DNA of 64,000 nucleotides from Lachnoclostridium sp. UBA1175 (GCA_002311665.1 DBYX01000009.1:106687-170686); one strand, 5' to 3'; positions 1 through 8,659 are shown, counted from the first letter of the stretch. Notes: generated by a model not told the origin, from the sequence alone. A program made the numbers and translations.

Positions 1-463
1 TGTTGTTGTCGCGTACCATATGTACGGCCGACGTATCCTTCTCATACTCGGGACGGAAGCCCTCGTACAGCTTCTCATCCTCAACGCCGAGCTCGTTGCA
101 GAGCTTCTGGAGCTCGCATTTGCCGCTGCGCACGCAGGACAGACACTTGCGGTCGTGCGTGGAGAGGATAAGCTGAAGCGTCTTTCTTCTGGAATCCAGA
201 ACCTTCGCGCTGTTCGTCTTGATCTCTGCACCCTCGTCGGAAGCAGCAAGAGGATACATGCAGGCAGCTACCAGTCCGCGAGCCTTGGTGGACTCGACAA
301 GACAGATACGGCAGTCGCCGACTTCGTTCGTGTCACGAAGGAAGCACAGGGTCGGAATCTTAACTCCCGCCTTATGGGCAGCGTCGAGGATCGTCGTTCC
401 TTCCGGAACCGATACCGGGATTCCGTTAATTTTCACATTAACCATCTTAATTTCATCTGCCAT
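1..463 (-). CDS. hndD: [FeFe] hydrogenase catalytic subunit, N-terminal part (HndD/HydA type), cut by window edge
   Basis: Only the first 154 codons are inside the window. The start is the ATG at 461-463, with an AGGAAGG ribosome site overlapping the end of the upstream gene. The visible protein is the NuoG/HndD-type N-terminal region. It has a plant-ferredoxin-like 2Fe-2S domain (cysteines in CFLRD, GDCRIC and AACMYP) and then the His/Cys motif of the second cluster (STHDRKCLSCVRSGKCELQ). In this family these clusters feed the H-cluster domain, which must lie to the left of position 1. It follows hndC by 14 bp, so the three genes form one operon for an NAD-linked, probably electron-bifurcating, cytoplasmic hydrogenase. 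The H-cluster motifs are outside the window, so a NADH-dehydrogenase or formate-dehydrogenase partner subunit cannot be fully excluded. Confidence 0.85.
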   Translation of the reverse strand, partial: MADEIKMVNVKINGIPVSVPEGTTILDAAHKAGVKIPTLCFLRDTNEVGDCRICLVESTKARGLVAACMYPLAASDEGAEIKTNSAKVLDSRRKTLQLILSTHDRKCLSCVRSGKCELQKLCNELGVEDEKLYEGFRPEYEKDTSAVHMVRDNN

Positions 464-477
464 AGTTGTTTCCTTCC

Positions 478-2394
478 TTATTGTTTGCTAATTGCCTTGA
501 ACTTGCAGTTCGCCATGCAGGCGCCGCACTTCACGCACTTCGAAGCGTCGATTGCCATCGAAGCCAACTTGTGGCCGGGTGCGATGTAATCGGTTCTGGA
601 GATTGCGTCAGCCGGGCAGTTCTTAGCGCAGAGACCGCAGCCGATACACTTGTCCTGATCGATGCTGAACTGAAGGAGATCCTTGCAGACACCTGCCGGA
701 CACTTCTTGTCAACGATGTGGGCAATGTACTCGTCGCGGAAGTAACGCAACGTGGAGATGATCGGGTTCGGAGCCGTCTGGCCGAGAGCGCAGAGAGAAC
801 TCTTCTGCAGATGTGCAGCCAACTTCTCAAGGCGATCCAGATCATCCATCGTAGCCTGGCCCTTGGTGATCTTCTCGAGGATCTCGAGCATACGTCTCGT
901 ACCGATACGGCACGGAGCGCACTTACCACAGGACTCGTCCACGGTAAACTCAAGGAAGAACTTAGCGATATCAACCATACAGTTGTCTTCGTCCATAACG
1001 ATCAAACCGCCGGAACCCATCATGGAACCGATGGCGATCAGGTTGTCGTAATCCATCGGAACATCCATCTGCGAAGCAGGGATGCATCCGCCGGACGGAC
1101 CACCGGTCTGAGCGGCCTTGAACTTCTTGCCGTTCGGAACGCCGCCGCCGATCTCCTCGACAACTTCGCGGAGCGTGGTACCCATCGGGATCTCCACAAG
1201 ACCGGTGTTCTGGATCTTGCCGCCGAGTGCGAATACTTTCGTACCCTTGGACTTCTCGGTTCCCATTGCTGCGAACCACTCCGGTCCTCTCATAATGATC
1301 TGCGGAATGTTAGCCCAAGTCTCAACGTTGTTGAGAATGGTAGGACGCTCGAACAGACCCTTGACTGCCGGGAACGGCGGTCTCGGTCTGGGCTCGCCTC
1401 TGTGACCCTCGATGGAGGTCATAAGAGCGGTCTCCTCACCGCAGACGAAAGCGCCTGCACCGAGGCGAAGACCGATATCGAACTTGAAGCCGGTTCCGAG
1501 GATGTTGTCACCCAGGAGGCCGTACTCTCTTGCCTGCTTGATGGCGATCTCAAGACGCTGAACGGCGATCGGGTACTCGGCACGAACGTAAATGTAACCC
1601 TGCGAGGAACCGATGGTGTAACCTGCGATAGCCATGGCCTCAAGAACTACATGCGGGTCGCCCTCGAGAACGGAACGATCCATGAATGCACCCGGGTCGC
1701 CCTCGTCGGCGTTACAGCACACATACTTCTGATCAGCCTTGTTAGCCTTTGCGAACATCCACTTACGACCGGTCGGGAAACCTGCGCCACCGCGGCCGCG
1801 GAGACCGGAGTCAAGAAGGATCTGGATGACATCATCCGGAGTCTTCTCGGTCAGCACCTTTGCAAGAGCCTGGTAACCGCCCGTTCCGATGTACTCGTCA
1901 ATGTTCTCGGGATCGATGACACCGCAGTTGCGCAGCGCCACACGATTCTGCTTCTTATAGAAATCCGTCTCGTGCATCGAGATGATGCCGTTCGGGGTAA
2001 CCGTCTTCTCATAGAGATACTTGGTTACGATGTTACCGTTTACAAGGTGCTCGGTAACGATCTCCGGAACGTGCTCGATCGCCATATTAGCGTAGAAAGC
2101 AGCCTCCGGATAAATGATAACGATCGGGCCGAGAGCGCAGAGGCCATGGCAGCCGGTGCGTACGACGCATACGTCGTTCTCGAGTCCGTTCTTCTTGATC
2201 TCGTCGTTAAATGCGACGATGATGTCTTCGCTGTGGGAGGAAGTACAGCCGGTACCGCCGCACACAAGGACATGATGCTTGTAGTTCTTGCCCTGCGCGT
2301 TCAAATCGGCGATCTTGGCTTCGCCCTCGCGGCGCATCGCAACGATGCCTTCCTGCTCCGCCTTAATCTTGTTAAGTTCCGTGATGGATATCAT
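478..2394 (-). CDS. hndC: NADH-binding flavin/iron-sulfur subunit of trimeric hydrogenase (HndC/HydB, NuoF-like)
   Basis: The product is 638 residues. I chose the ATG at 2392-2394 because AGGAGG sits 7-8 bases upstream; a longer reading to 2436 would overlap hndA. An N-terminal thioredoxin-like 2Fe-2S region (VCGGTGC, C45 and C50) is followed by the NuoF FMN/NADH domain (GLRGRGGAGFPTGRKW), the SLBB region and the NuoF 4Fe-4S motif (SCGKCAPCRIGT). Two ferredoxin-type 4Fe-4S motifs lie at the C-terminus (CIGCGLCAKNCP and CVKCGACMANCK). This is the full HydB/HndC architecture, with the HndB-like domain fused at the front. The subunit exchanges electrons between NAD(H), ferredoxin and the hydrogenase subunit. 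It lies 13 bp after hndA and 14 bp before hndD. Confidence 0.93.
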   Translation of the reverse strand: MISITELNKIKAEQEGIVAMRREGEAKIADLNAQGKNYKHHVLVCGGTGCTSSHSEDIIVAFNDEIKKNGLENDVCVVRTGCHGLCALGPIVIIYPEAAFYANMAIEHVPEIVTEHLVNGNIVTKYLYEKTVTPNGIISMHETDFYKKQNRVALRNCGVIDPENIDEYIGTGGYQALAKVLTEKTPDDVIQILLDSGLRGRGGAGFPTGRKWMFAKANKADQKYVCCNADEGDPGAFMDRSVLEGDPHVVLEAMAIAGYTIGSSQGYIYVRAEYPIAVQRLEIAIKQAREYGLLGDNILGTGFKFDIGLRLGAGAFVCGEETALMTSIEGHRGEPRPRPPFPAVKGLFERPTILNNVETWANIPQIIMRGPEWFAAMGTEKSKGTKVFALGGKIQNTGLVEIPMGTTLREVVEEIGGGVPNGKKFKAAQTGGPSGGCIPASQMDVPMDYDNLIAIGSMMGSGGLIVMDEDNCMVDIAKFFLEFTVDESCGKCAPCRIGTRRMLEILEKITKGQATMDDLDRLEKLAAHLQKSSLCALGQTAPNPIISTLRYFRDEYIAHIVDKKCPAGVCKDLLQFSIDQDKCIGCGLCAKNCPADAISRTDYIAPGHKLASMAIDASKCVKCGACMANCKFKAISKQ

Positions 2395-2407
2395 TTGCTT
2401 CCTCCTG

Positions 2408-2902
2408 TTACTCGTATTTTGCAAGGATTTCGTCAAGCTTGTCGACGGTCAGCTTGCCGTATACTTCGCCATTGATCGTCATAACCGGCGCAAGTCCGCA
2501 AGCGCCGATGCAACGGCACGCGTCGAGCGAGAACTTGCCGTCGGGAGTGCACTCGCCGCCCTCGATGCCGAGCTTCTCGCAAAGCTTGTTGTAGATATCA
2601 CCCGAACCCTTAACATAGCATGCGGTTCCGAGGCATACGGAGATCGCGTATTTTCCCTTCGGATACAGGGAGAACTGCGCGTAAAATGTAACAACGCCAT
2701 AAATCTTCTCCAGCGGAATGCCGGTTTCGTCTGAGATCATCGTCTGGACTTCGATCGGCAGGTAGCCGTAAATGTCCTGAGCCTTCTGAAGAATCGGCAT
2801 CAAAGCGCCGCGTTCGTCCTTCAGCTCACGAATCACCTGCAGAAGCTGCTGCTTTTGCTCTTCCGTCCCTTGAAAAGGTACGGTACTCTTTTTTGTGGCC
2901 AT
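2408..2902 (-). CDS. hndA: 2Fe-2S thioredoxin-like subunit of trimeric hydrogenase (HndA/HydC, NuoE-like)
   Basis: This 164-residue protein has the NuoE/HndA fold: a helical N-terminal bundle (about residues 15-70) and a thioredoxin-like domain with the four cluster cysteines C90, C95, C131 and C135 (CLGTAC and CRCIGACG). Length and motifs are typical of the family. The ATG at 2902 is preceded by AAGGAGGA. It is the first gene of the hndA-hndC-hndD operon. In characterised homologues the subunit carries one 2Fe-2S cluster next to the flavin subunit. NuoE of a true complex I is the main alternative, but no other nuo genes follow, and the neighbour has the extra ferredoxin domains of hydrogenase subunits. 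Confidence 0.93.
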   Translation of the reverse strand: MATKKSTVPFQGTEEQKQQLLQVIRELKDERGALMPILQKAQDIYGYLPIEVQTMISDETGIPLEKIYGVVTFYAQFSLYPKGKYAISVCLGTACYVKGSGDIYNKLCEKLGIEGGECTPDGKFSLDACRCIGACGLAPVMTINGEVYGKLTVDKLDEILAKYE

Positions 2903-2965
2903 TAAAAATCCTCCTTATCAGGGTGTTAACAGACTGGGCATAGGCTCCCCAATCCCCAATATAGT

Positions 2966-2974
2966 ATTTTAACA
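2966..2974 (-). promoter_or_regulatory. candidate promoter of the hydrogenase operon
   Basis: On the minus strand an extended -10 element TGTTAAAAT lies in an AT-rich stretch about 65 bases upstream of the hndA start. No good -35 hexamer is present at 17 bases. The only basis is the motif and its position. The rest of the 240-base gap up to the CarD-like gene shows a terminator and nothing else. Confidence 0.35.
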
Positions 2975-3111
2975 CAAAACAATATTTATTTCCAGTATTT
3001 TTATCACGCAAACGCCCTCTTTTCGGGATTTCGTCGTTTTAATGCGTGTATACACGTATTTTATTCGGTTATATGTAAGTATTTACTATAACGAACGCGC
3101 CCGCGCGAGGC

Positions 3112-3143
3112 AAAAAAAAGACGCCGGCGAGTTCACCGACGTC
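3112..3143 (-). terminator. rho-independent terminator of the CarD-like gene
   Basis: Read on the minus strand, GACGTCGG pairs with CCGGCGTC (one G-T pair) around an 8-base loop, followed directly by eight T. The hairpin begins at the stop codon of the CarD-like gene, so that gene ends transcription here and is separate from the hydrogenase operon. Confidence 0.88.
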
Positions 3144-3669
3144 ATTTCTTCATCGCTTCCGTAAGCTGCAACTTTGTGTTCACCCGGCTCTCGAACATCT
3201 CCTTCGCGTTCTCGCGACTCGTGTCAAAGGAGATCGCCAGTTCCCCGTACAGACAATCCTCGGCCATATGCATAAAGCGCTCGTCGCTCGCCGTCGCCCG
3301 CTTGCCCTGGGACAAACGCTGCAGTCCACGGCTGTAGATCGCCTTGAGCATCATCACGAGGTTCTCGCACTCTCCCGAGTAAAATGCCTGTTTGTACGCT
3401 TCCTCTCTCTTCTTCTCGTCTGTGATCGGCAGTTCCTGAAGGTCCGCGACCTTCTCCAGAAGTTTCTCCGCTTCCGTTTTCGTCAGCACCGGCCGCAGCA
3501 CGATCCGCATATTGTCGACCGGACTGAATATCTTGCCGCCGTTCGTATAGATCGGGGTCAGAGTGTAATACTCCTTGTCACCCGCCCCCATACCGACCAG
3601 CGGTCCGATGTCGTCCACCCGGCACACGCCGTTGCTGCCGTGGATCACATACGCTCCTTTCTCAAACAT
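3142..3669 (-). CDS. CarD/CdnL-TRCF-family transcriptional regulator
   Basis: The product is 175 residues from the ATG at 3667-3669, which has AGGAG upstream. The N-terminal ~65 residues (MFEKGAYVIHGSNGVCRVDD onward) match the CarD N-terminal RNA-polymerase-interaction domain. The rest is a helical CarD-like C-terminal domain with two long helices (KKREEAYKQAF..., DERFMHMAEDCLYGEL). Such proteins bind the RNA polymerase beta subunit and tune promoter opening, often at rRNA promoters or in stress. The gene stands alone, with its own promoter about 130 bases upstream and a strong terminator. Codons upstream of 3669 could extend the frame but have no ribosome site and no family similarity. Confidence 0.88.
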   Translation of the reverse strand: MFEKGAYVIHGSNGVCRVDDIGPLVGMGAGDKEYYTLTPIYTNGGKIFSPVDNMRIVLRPVLTKTEAEKLLEKVADLQELPITDEKKREEAYKQAFYSGECENLVMMLKAIYSRGLQRLSQGKRATASDERFMHMAEDCLYGELAISFDTSRENAKEMFESRVNTKLQLTEAMKK

Positions 3670-3798
3670 GCTATCACTCCTGTTCTTCACGAAAAACCTC
3701 CGCCCCGGCAATGTCCGGCACGGACGGACAGTTTCCCCACGGGAAAGTCGGTGACATGCACCTCTTCCCACCCAACAAGACCGTCAGACTACAGGAGT

Positions 3799-3828
3799 AT
3801 TATAACACATTTTAAAAAGCAAATGCAA
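3799..3828 (-). promoter_or_regulatory. sigma-A-type promoter for the CarD-like gene
   Basis: On the minus strand TTGCAT and a perfect TATAAT are separated by 18 bases. The predicted transcript has a leader of roughly 125 bases with GC-rich inverted repeats (around 3690-3750), long enough for an uncharacterised regulatory structure. One CGGAAAAT octamer lies just upstream (3875-3882). Confidence 0.7.
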
Positions 3829-3939
3829 ATGCAAAATTGCACAAAAAATGCCCGTTTTATCGCTGTTTTCGTAAATTTTCCGTGAACGCGGCAAGGCTGA
3901 GGGGGCCTTGTGTGACGTGATTACAGGAAACGTTACCTA

Positions 3940-4737
3940 TCACCCGATCTGCAGAAAATGATGTATCGCATACGCGACTCCGTCGTGCTCATTGTCCACC
4001 GTGATCCGGTCCGCGACCGCCTTCACGCGCTCCGTTGCGTTGCCCATCGCGATCGCCAGCCCGACCGACTCGAGCATCGAGATGTCGTTGTCCGCATCTC
4101 CGATCGCCGCGATCTCCGAGCGGTCGATCCCGTACATGGACGCCACCGCCGCGATCGCCTTCGCCTTGGACACGCCGACGTTGAAAAACTCCAGAAAATG
4201 CGGGTCCGAACGCACAAGCGTAGTTTCGGGATACTCCCTGATCTCACCCGCCAGCTGCTCCGCTCGCTCTACGGTGTCATACCAAAGGACCTTCGAGATG
4301 CCGACTTCAAACAGCGTCTCGACCGGCGGCATCGGCGTCGGATCCATCTTTCCGAACCGATGTCCGTAATCGATCAGTCTCTCGTCGATCGGGAGCCCGT
4401 ACAGCTTGTTCTCCACCCAGATGATCTGGCTTGTGCCGATCTTCCTGCCGTCCTCGATGATCGCTCTCGCCGCTTCGGGCACCATATCTTTCTTATAAAT
4501 GATCCCCCCGGTCGCGCCGTCGATGATCATCGCGCCGTTTGAGGTGATCACGGGAACACGCACTCCGAGTTCCTCGGCGAACGCCCTCGCTCCCGGCCAC
4601 GCGCGTCCCGTCGAGATTACGACACAGACGCCGTTGTCCACGGCCTCCCGAAGCGCTTCCCGGTTTGCCTCGCTGATCCTCTTATCGTCAGTCAGCAGGG
4701 TGCCGTCCAGATCGACGGCAAGCATACGATACGCCAT
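3940..4737 (-). CDS. Cof-type HAD-superfamily phosphatase
   Basis: The product is 265 residues. HAD motif I is at the N-terminus (DLDGT, nucleophile D9 and D11), motif II is TSNG near residue 66, a conserved K lies near the middle, and motif IV is GDADND near residue 217. This is the class IIB (Cof/YidA) layout, in which a cap domain sits between motifs II and III. Members dephosphorylate sugar phosphates, pyridoxal phosphate or flavin precursors, and the substrate cannot be read from sequence. The start has GGAAAGGAG upstream. It follows the serine hydrolase gene by 16 bases and is probably cotranscribed with it. Confidence 0.9.
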   Translation of the reverse strand: MAYRMLAVDLDGTLLTDDKRISEANREALREAVDNGVCVVISTGRAWPGARAFAEELGVRVPVITSNGAMIIDGATGGIIYKKDMVPEAARAIIEDGRKIGTSQIIWVENKLYGLPIDERLIDYGHRFGKMDPTPMPPVETLFEVGISKVLWYDTVERAEQLAGEIREYPETTLVRSDPHFLEFFNVGVSKAKAIAAVASMYGIDRSEIAAIGDADNDISMLESVGLAIAMGNATERVKAVADRITVDNEHDGVAYAIHHFLQIG

Positions 4738-4753
4738 ACCGGCTCCTTTCCGC

Positions 4754-5902
4754 TTAATCTTCGTACATCAGGTCGCGCAGTGACGGATGGATCACGCCGT
4801 ACGCGTAACCGCAGTTGCGCACATGCATCGTGAACACGAGCGAGAGCCGGTTCTTCGGATCCATGATCGCAAGGCTTCCCGCCGCGCCGTCCCAGCCGAA
4901 GATACCCGCGGGTGCCCTCGTGCCGATCAGCTCAGGATCGATCAGCACCTGCATGCCGATCCCGTAACCGTAACCGCGGCGTCCCATGTTGTTCACAAGC
5001 TCCGAGAGTGAGTCACCGCCGATGCGGTTGACCGCAAACTCCGCCACCGTCTCCGGCTTAAGGATCCGGTTGCCGTACGCCGTCTCGCCGCCGCACGCGA
5101 TCGCGTCCGCGAGCTTCATATAGTCCTCCGTGCAGCTCATCAGGCCTGCTCCGCCGCTCTCATAGCTCGGCGAGAGCTGGTAGTCGCAGGAGGGCTCCAT
5201 CGGGCGGATCTGCGCAAGGTCCCCGTTGTCACACACGTACTGCTGCGCAAGGCCTTCCACACCCTCGTTCATACCCTTGCAGAAGCATGTGGAGGTCATA
5301 TGCAGAGGCTTCCACAGATTGTCCGTGAGATAGTCCGAGTACTTCTTCCCGGAAACGACCTCGACGACCGCCGCCGCGACATCGTGGCTCAGGCTGTACT
5401 GGTAATGCGTGCCGGGATGAAACGCAAGCGGCGTCCTCGCCATCGCATCCACAAGCTCGCGCGTCGTCGCGTCGCCACCCTGCGCGTCAAGTACCGCATC
5501 CACGCCCGCGCGGTGCAGGTCGTAGTCCAGGCCGGACTGCATTGTGACCAGATGCATCATCGTGAGCGGCGTCTTCGCGGGCACGAGCCTCTCCGCTCCG
5601 TCCGCACCCCTCTCGCGCACGAGAATGTCACGATACGCCGGAAGATACCGGCCGACCTCGTCGTCCAGCGAGAGTTTTCCCTGCTCGACGAGCTGCATCA
5701 CCGCCGTCATCGTCTGGATCTTCGTCATGGAGAACATCAGATACTTCTGATCCGCGCGGATCGGCTGCGTGCGCTCCGCGTCCGCATAGCCGCCCATATG
5801 TCGGAAAACCACTCTGTGGTCCTTCATCACCATGCAGTCAAAGGACGGCAGCCCCGCCTCGAGCAGTGAGTCAAGATACTGTGTAAGTTTTACCTCGTTC
5901 AT
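4754..5902 (-). CDS. beta-lactamase/esterase-fold serine hydrolase (class C-like)
   Basis: The product is 382 residues from the ATG at 5900-5902, preceded by GGGAGGGG. Longer readings run through the SDR terminator. It contains the serine-acylation motif SMTK (S58-K61) in LMFSMTKIQTM, a Y-x-S element (YQYSLSHD, about residue 165) and a glycine-rich C-terminal segment near GIFGWDG. This is the serine beta-lactamase-like / EstB-LACTB family. No signal peptide is seen, so it is probably a cytoplasmic esterase or peptidase and not an antibiotic-resistance enzyme. The natural substrate is unknown. The HAD phosphatase follows closely. Confidence 0.88.
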   Translation of the reverse strand: MNEVKLTQYLDSLLEAGLPSFDCMVMKDHRVVFRHMGGYADAERTQPIRADQKYLMFSMTKIQTMTAVMQLVEQGKLSLDDEVGRYLPAYRDILVRERGADGAERLVPAKTPLTMMHLVTMQSGLDYDLHRAGVDAVLDAQGGDATTRELVDAMARTPLAFHPGTHYQYSLSHDVAAAVVEVVSGKKYSDYLTDNLWKPLHMTSTCFCKGMNEGVEGLAQQYVCDNGDLAQIRPMEPSCDYQLSPSYESGGAGLMSCTEDYMKLADAIACGGETAYGNRILKPETVAEFAVNRIGGDSLSELVNNMGRRGYGYGIGMQVLIDPELIGTRAPAGIFGWDGAAGSLAIMDPKNRLSLVFTMHVRNCGYAYGVIHPSLRDLMYED

Positions 5903-5967
5903 AAACCCCTCCCGGTAGTCGCGTATTATCGATCGGAAGTCCCCGGGGACTTCCGGATCCTTCTTGT

Positions 5968-6008
5968 AAAAAAGCAAAAAGCGCCCGTGCGAACACGCAC
6001 GGGCGCTT
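5968..6008 (-). terminator. rho-independent terminator of the SDR gene
   Basis: On the minus strand AAGCGCCCGTGC pairs with GCACGGGCGCTT around a short loop and is followed by a T-rich tract. It lies a few bases after the SDR stop codon and before the serine hydrolase start, so the SDR is its own transcription unit. Confidence 0.88.
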
Positions 6009-6014
6009 GGAAGA

Positions 6015-6785
6015 TCAGATGCAGGTATAACCGCCGTCAACCGCGATGTTCTGTCCGTTGACATACGCCGAAGCAGGCGATGCAAGGAACAGCGTGCAGG
6101 TATCGAGCTCACCCTCGGCGCCGTAGCGTCCTACCGGGATCGCACCCTTCGCGTACTCGGTGAACCAATCCGTCTCAAGTGTTGCCTGCGTCAGCGGAGT
6201 CCAGAAGTAACCCGGGCAGATCGAGTTAACCGTGATGCCCTCCTTGCCCCACTCAGCCGCAAGCGCGCGCGTCAGATTGCATACGCCGCCCTTCGCTGCG
6301 TGATACGGAGCGCAGGTCGCCGCCATATTTCCAACAAGACCGTACATCGAAGAAATGTTGATGATCCGGCCGTAATGTGCCTTGAGCATCTCCTTGCCGA
6401 ACTCTCTCGCGCATACGAAAGTTCCGAAGAGATCGATCTGCAGCTCGTTGTTGAACTGCTCGTCCGTGATCTCCGCTGCCGGTGCCACAGCGCCGGTGCC
6501 CGCGTTGTTGATCAGGATATCAACACGTCCGAACTCCGCCATCGTAGCCGCAACAGCCCCCTTCACCTTCTCGGTGTCGGTGATGTCGCACGCGTAAGCG
6601 AGAACCTTAACGCCATACTCCTTTTCAATCTCCGCCTTGTTCTCATCGAGGAGATTCTGGCGGCGGGCCATCAGCACAAGATTGGCACCCTGGCTTGCAA
6701 GCGCCTTGGCCATCTGTACACCGAGTCCCGTGGAAGCTCCGGTAACCACTGCAACCTGTCCGGTAAGATCAAACAAATTCTTCAT
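6015..6785 (-). CDS. short-chain dehydrogenase/reductase (gluconate 5-dehydrogenase-like)
   Basis: The product is 256 residues, a typical classical SDR. The Rossmann motif TGASTGLG is at 15-22, NNAG at 93-96, and the catalytic residues are S145, Y161 and K165 (YHAAK). The C-terminus YVNGQNIAVDGGYT matches gluconate-5-dehydrogenase and 3-oxoacyl-ACP-reductase-like members. It should use NAD(P)(H) to oxidise or reduce a sugar acid or similar alcohol in the cytoplasm. The ATG has GAAAGGAC upstream. It has its own promoter and terminator. The adjacent relic of a sugar ABC binding protein fits a former carbohydrate-use locus, but the exact substrate is not determinable. Confidence 0.92.
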   Translation of the reverse strand: MKNLFDLTGQVAVVTGASTGLGVQMAKALASQGANLVLMARRQNLLDENKAEIEKEYGVKVLAYACDITDTEKVKGAVAATMAEFGRVDILINNAGTGAVAPAAEITDEQFNNELQIDLFGTFVCAREFGKEMLKAHYGRIINISSMYGLVGNMAATCAPYHAAKGGVCNLTRALAAEWGKEGITVNSICPGYFWTPLTQATLETDWFTEYAKGAIPVGRYGAEGELDTCTLFLASPASAYVNGQNIAVDGGYTCI

Positions 6786-6835
6786 GTCATCTGTCCTTTC
6801 ATTTCGTATAATTCCCCCGATACATTACCGAAAAC

Positions 6836-6863
6836 ATTATACTCAAAATAAAAGAAAAAACAA
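6836..6863 (-). promoter_or_regulatory. promoter of the SDR gene
   Basis: On the minus strand TTGTTT and a perfect TATAAT (GAGTATAATG) are spaced by 16 bases, about 50 bases upstream of the start codon. The element lies in the AT-rich gap between the SDR and the solute-binding-protein relic. Confidence 0.6.
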
Positions 6864-6940
6864 TTGACATTACCTACAGATTGCAGGCATTTTCCGCGCG
6901 AAAAAGTCAACACTTTGTACCACTCCGCACAAAAAGCTCG

Positions 6941-7727
6941 TTATTTTGCATATTTGCTGTTGAACTGTTCGATCTCGGCAGCGAAGTCGTCCTTGTACTG
7001 TGCTACGATAGGCTGCGGATCCTTCCGGTTATCCAAAAGGCTCGTCATCGTTCTGCTTACAATGTCATCGCCGTAAACCGAGCCTAACAGGCTGTCCGTC
7101 CCGGTAGAGCCCGTAAATCCAGTCGAGTGCAGCCAGAAACTCGGGATCTTCCAGAGCGCTGGTCATTTTTCCGTCCGCATCCTTGACAACGAAACTCTGG
7201 CCGTTGGAAGCAAGGAATGCCTCTTGGATATAAATATCTTCGGATGTGATCCCGCTCACCGTATACCCGACTGCTTTTTTGCTTTCCGCCACGATCCTTC
7301 CGGTGAACTCGCGGAATTTCTCCCATGTCCACTCGCCGTTCTTCTGCCAGTCATACAACTGCTCCGAAGTCCCCTCTTCGAGGATTGCATCGACCAAATC
7401 CTTGTTAAAATAGAGCACGAAGCTTCCGCTCGGATCGAACGATCCGACATTGAAACCGTACACGGCCTTGCCGATCGTCACGCGCTCGATCGCTTCTTTG
7501 AGCCATTTTTCATCCGAAAAATCAAACTCTTCGAGCCCGGAGATGTCCAGCGCGTATGGCTCTCCGCTTTCGGTGTCAAAAATCATCCGAATAAAGGAGC
7601 TGCCAACCAAATAAATGTCCGCGAGAGGTTTGTTATCATCTACGGCTTTCCAGCCGTCGCCGCCTGCGCTCAGTGAGCCCCAGGGAAGAATGCACTGCTT
7701 CGAGAGAGTATAATGATACTTCTCCAT
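6941..7727 (-). pseudogene. relic of a family-1 extracellular solute-binding protein (sugar ABC transporter)
   Basis: From 7727 the frame codes for about 215 residues typical of the middle of a sugar-binding lipoprotein, with elements such as VLYFNKDLV, LYDWQKNGEWTWEKF and EAFLASNGQSF. No signal peptide or lipobox precedes it, although AGAAGGAGAGA stands before the ATG. At about 7085 the frame stops. In another frame, 7070-6941 encodes a typical C-terminus of the same family (VYGDDIVSRTMTSLL ... EIEQFNSKYAK, then a stop). The ~150 residues that normally separate these parts are missing. So the gene lost its 5' end and an internal segment and shifted frame. No permease genes are nearby. It is non-functional as a binding protein. 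Confidence 0.8.
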
Positions 7728-7798
7728 TCTCTCCTTCTGGACCTTCTTGGCATTGTCCGTTCTCGCGCCGGTCGGATTTTCCTCAAGATTATTATGAT

Positions 7799-7821
7799 AC
7801 GCGCGGGCCGTGCGCCCGCGT
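7799..7821 (-). terminator. possible terminator of the sugar isomerase/epimerase gene
   Basis: A GC-rich hairpin (ACGCGGGC pairing with GCCCGCGCGT) follows the stop codon of the isomerase gene on the minus strand. The following stretch is AT-rich but has no uninterrupted T run, so efficiency is uncertain. Confidence 0.4.
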
Positions 7822-7823
7822 CA

Positions 7824-8633
7824 TCATTTCATCTGACTGCGAATATACTCCGCCTGACGGTTGAGCATATCCGTGTCGACCGTTCCGGTCTTGTCAAACG
7901 CCGTTGACTCGAGCGTGAACGTGCCGTCGTATCCCGTGCTTTTCACAAACGCAAAAAACTTCGGAAAATCAATGTGTCCCGCTCCGATCGGCAGTGTCCG
8001 CAACGCGGTCCAGTCCTTGTAACCGCCCGCGTAATCGTTGATGTGGTAGTGGCGCACGAAGCCCTCCTTCCACGCCCACGCGTACTCGCCCTCGCAGTAC
8101 GCGTCAATCTGCTCGTGGAACGCGGCCATCTTCGTATCAAATATGAAGTGCGGATCCCCGTATCGGTCCGCCAACTGCTTCCAGTGAAGAAGCGGGTCCG
8201 CACAGTTGCAGACGACATTTTCCACAAGAAGGTCGACACCGTGATCCGCTGTGATCTTTCGCAGGTCGCCGTACCCCTTCAGGTTGTTGTCGAAATTGAA
8301 GTCGGAGATCTCGCCGTTCCAGAGGTGGAACACCATTTTCCGCGCCCCCAGCGCCTCGGCCTGTCGCGCGTTGATCTCCATCTCGCGGTTCGCCTCCGCG
8401 AAATCGCCCTTAGTCAAATTCTCGCCGACCGTCTTTTGGCAATGGTGCACCGGGATGTGCAGACCGAGCGAGTTCACATACTCCGTGACCTCGTCGACGT
8501 TCTCGTACCAGGTGCTGTACATCATAAACTCCACTCCGTCGCATTCAAGCTGCCCCGCGAGGTTCCCGAGCACGTGCGGGTCGCGTCCGTTCGGACGGCC
8601 GATCAGCGCGCCCGTGGAAAATAACACTTCCAT
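7824..8633 (-). CDS. sugar phosphate isomerase/epimerase-family TIM-barrel protein
   Basis: The product is 269 residues from the ATG at 8631-8633 (MEVLFSTG), preceded by GAAGGAGAG. It shows the AP-endonuclease-2-like TIM-barrel pattern: HHCQK near residue 65, a conserved H in MVFHLWNGE, the metal-ligand glutamate in LLVENV, D/H pairs in FIFDTKMAAFH and HYHIND, and a C-terminal glutamate in FTLES. These are the usual divalent-metal ligands of the xylose-isomerase-like superfamily. The exact reaction (isomerase, epimerase or inosose-type dehydratase) is not determinable. It lies 26 bases after the metallo-hydrolase gene. Confidence 0.85.
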   Translation of the reverse strand: MEVLFSTGALIGRPNGRDPHVLGNLAGQLECDGVEFMMYSTWYENVDEVTEYVNSLGLHIPVHHCQKTVGENLTKGDFAEANREMEINARQAEALGARKMVFHLWNGEISDFNFDNNLKGYGDLRKITADHGVDLLVENVVCNCADPLLHWKQLADRYGDPHFIFDTKMAAFHEQIDAYCEGEYAWAWKEGFVRHYHINDYAGGYKDWTALRTLPIGAGHIDFPKFFAFVKSTGYDGTFTLESTAFDKTGTVDTDMLNRQAEYIRSQMK

Positions 8634-8659
8634 CCTTGTCTCTCCTTCTTCTGACACTT

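Noticed and set aside
466..2475. A long plus-strand open frame across the hydrogenase operon
   Set aside because: GC-rich codon use on the minus strand leaves the complementary frame open. The translation has no recognisable domain, while the minus strand gives a full HndC with all motifs.
3888..3912. CAAGGC/GCCTTG hairpin after the HAD phosphatase gene as a terminator
   Set aside because: The stem is only six bases and no T run follows.
4754..5902. Beta-lactam resistance gene
   Set aside because: SMTK is present, but there is no signal peptide and the sequence looks like the EstB/LACTB-type cytoplasmic group, so resistance is not supported.
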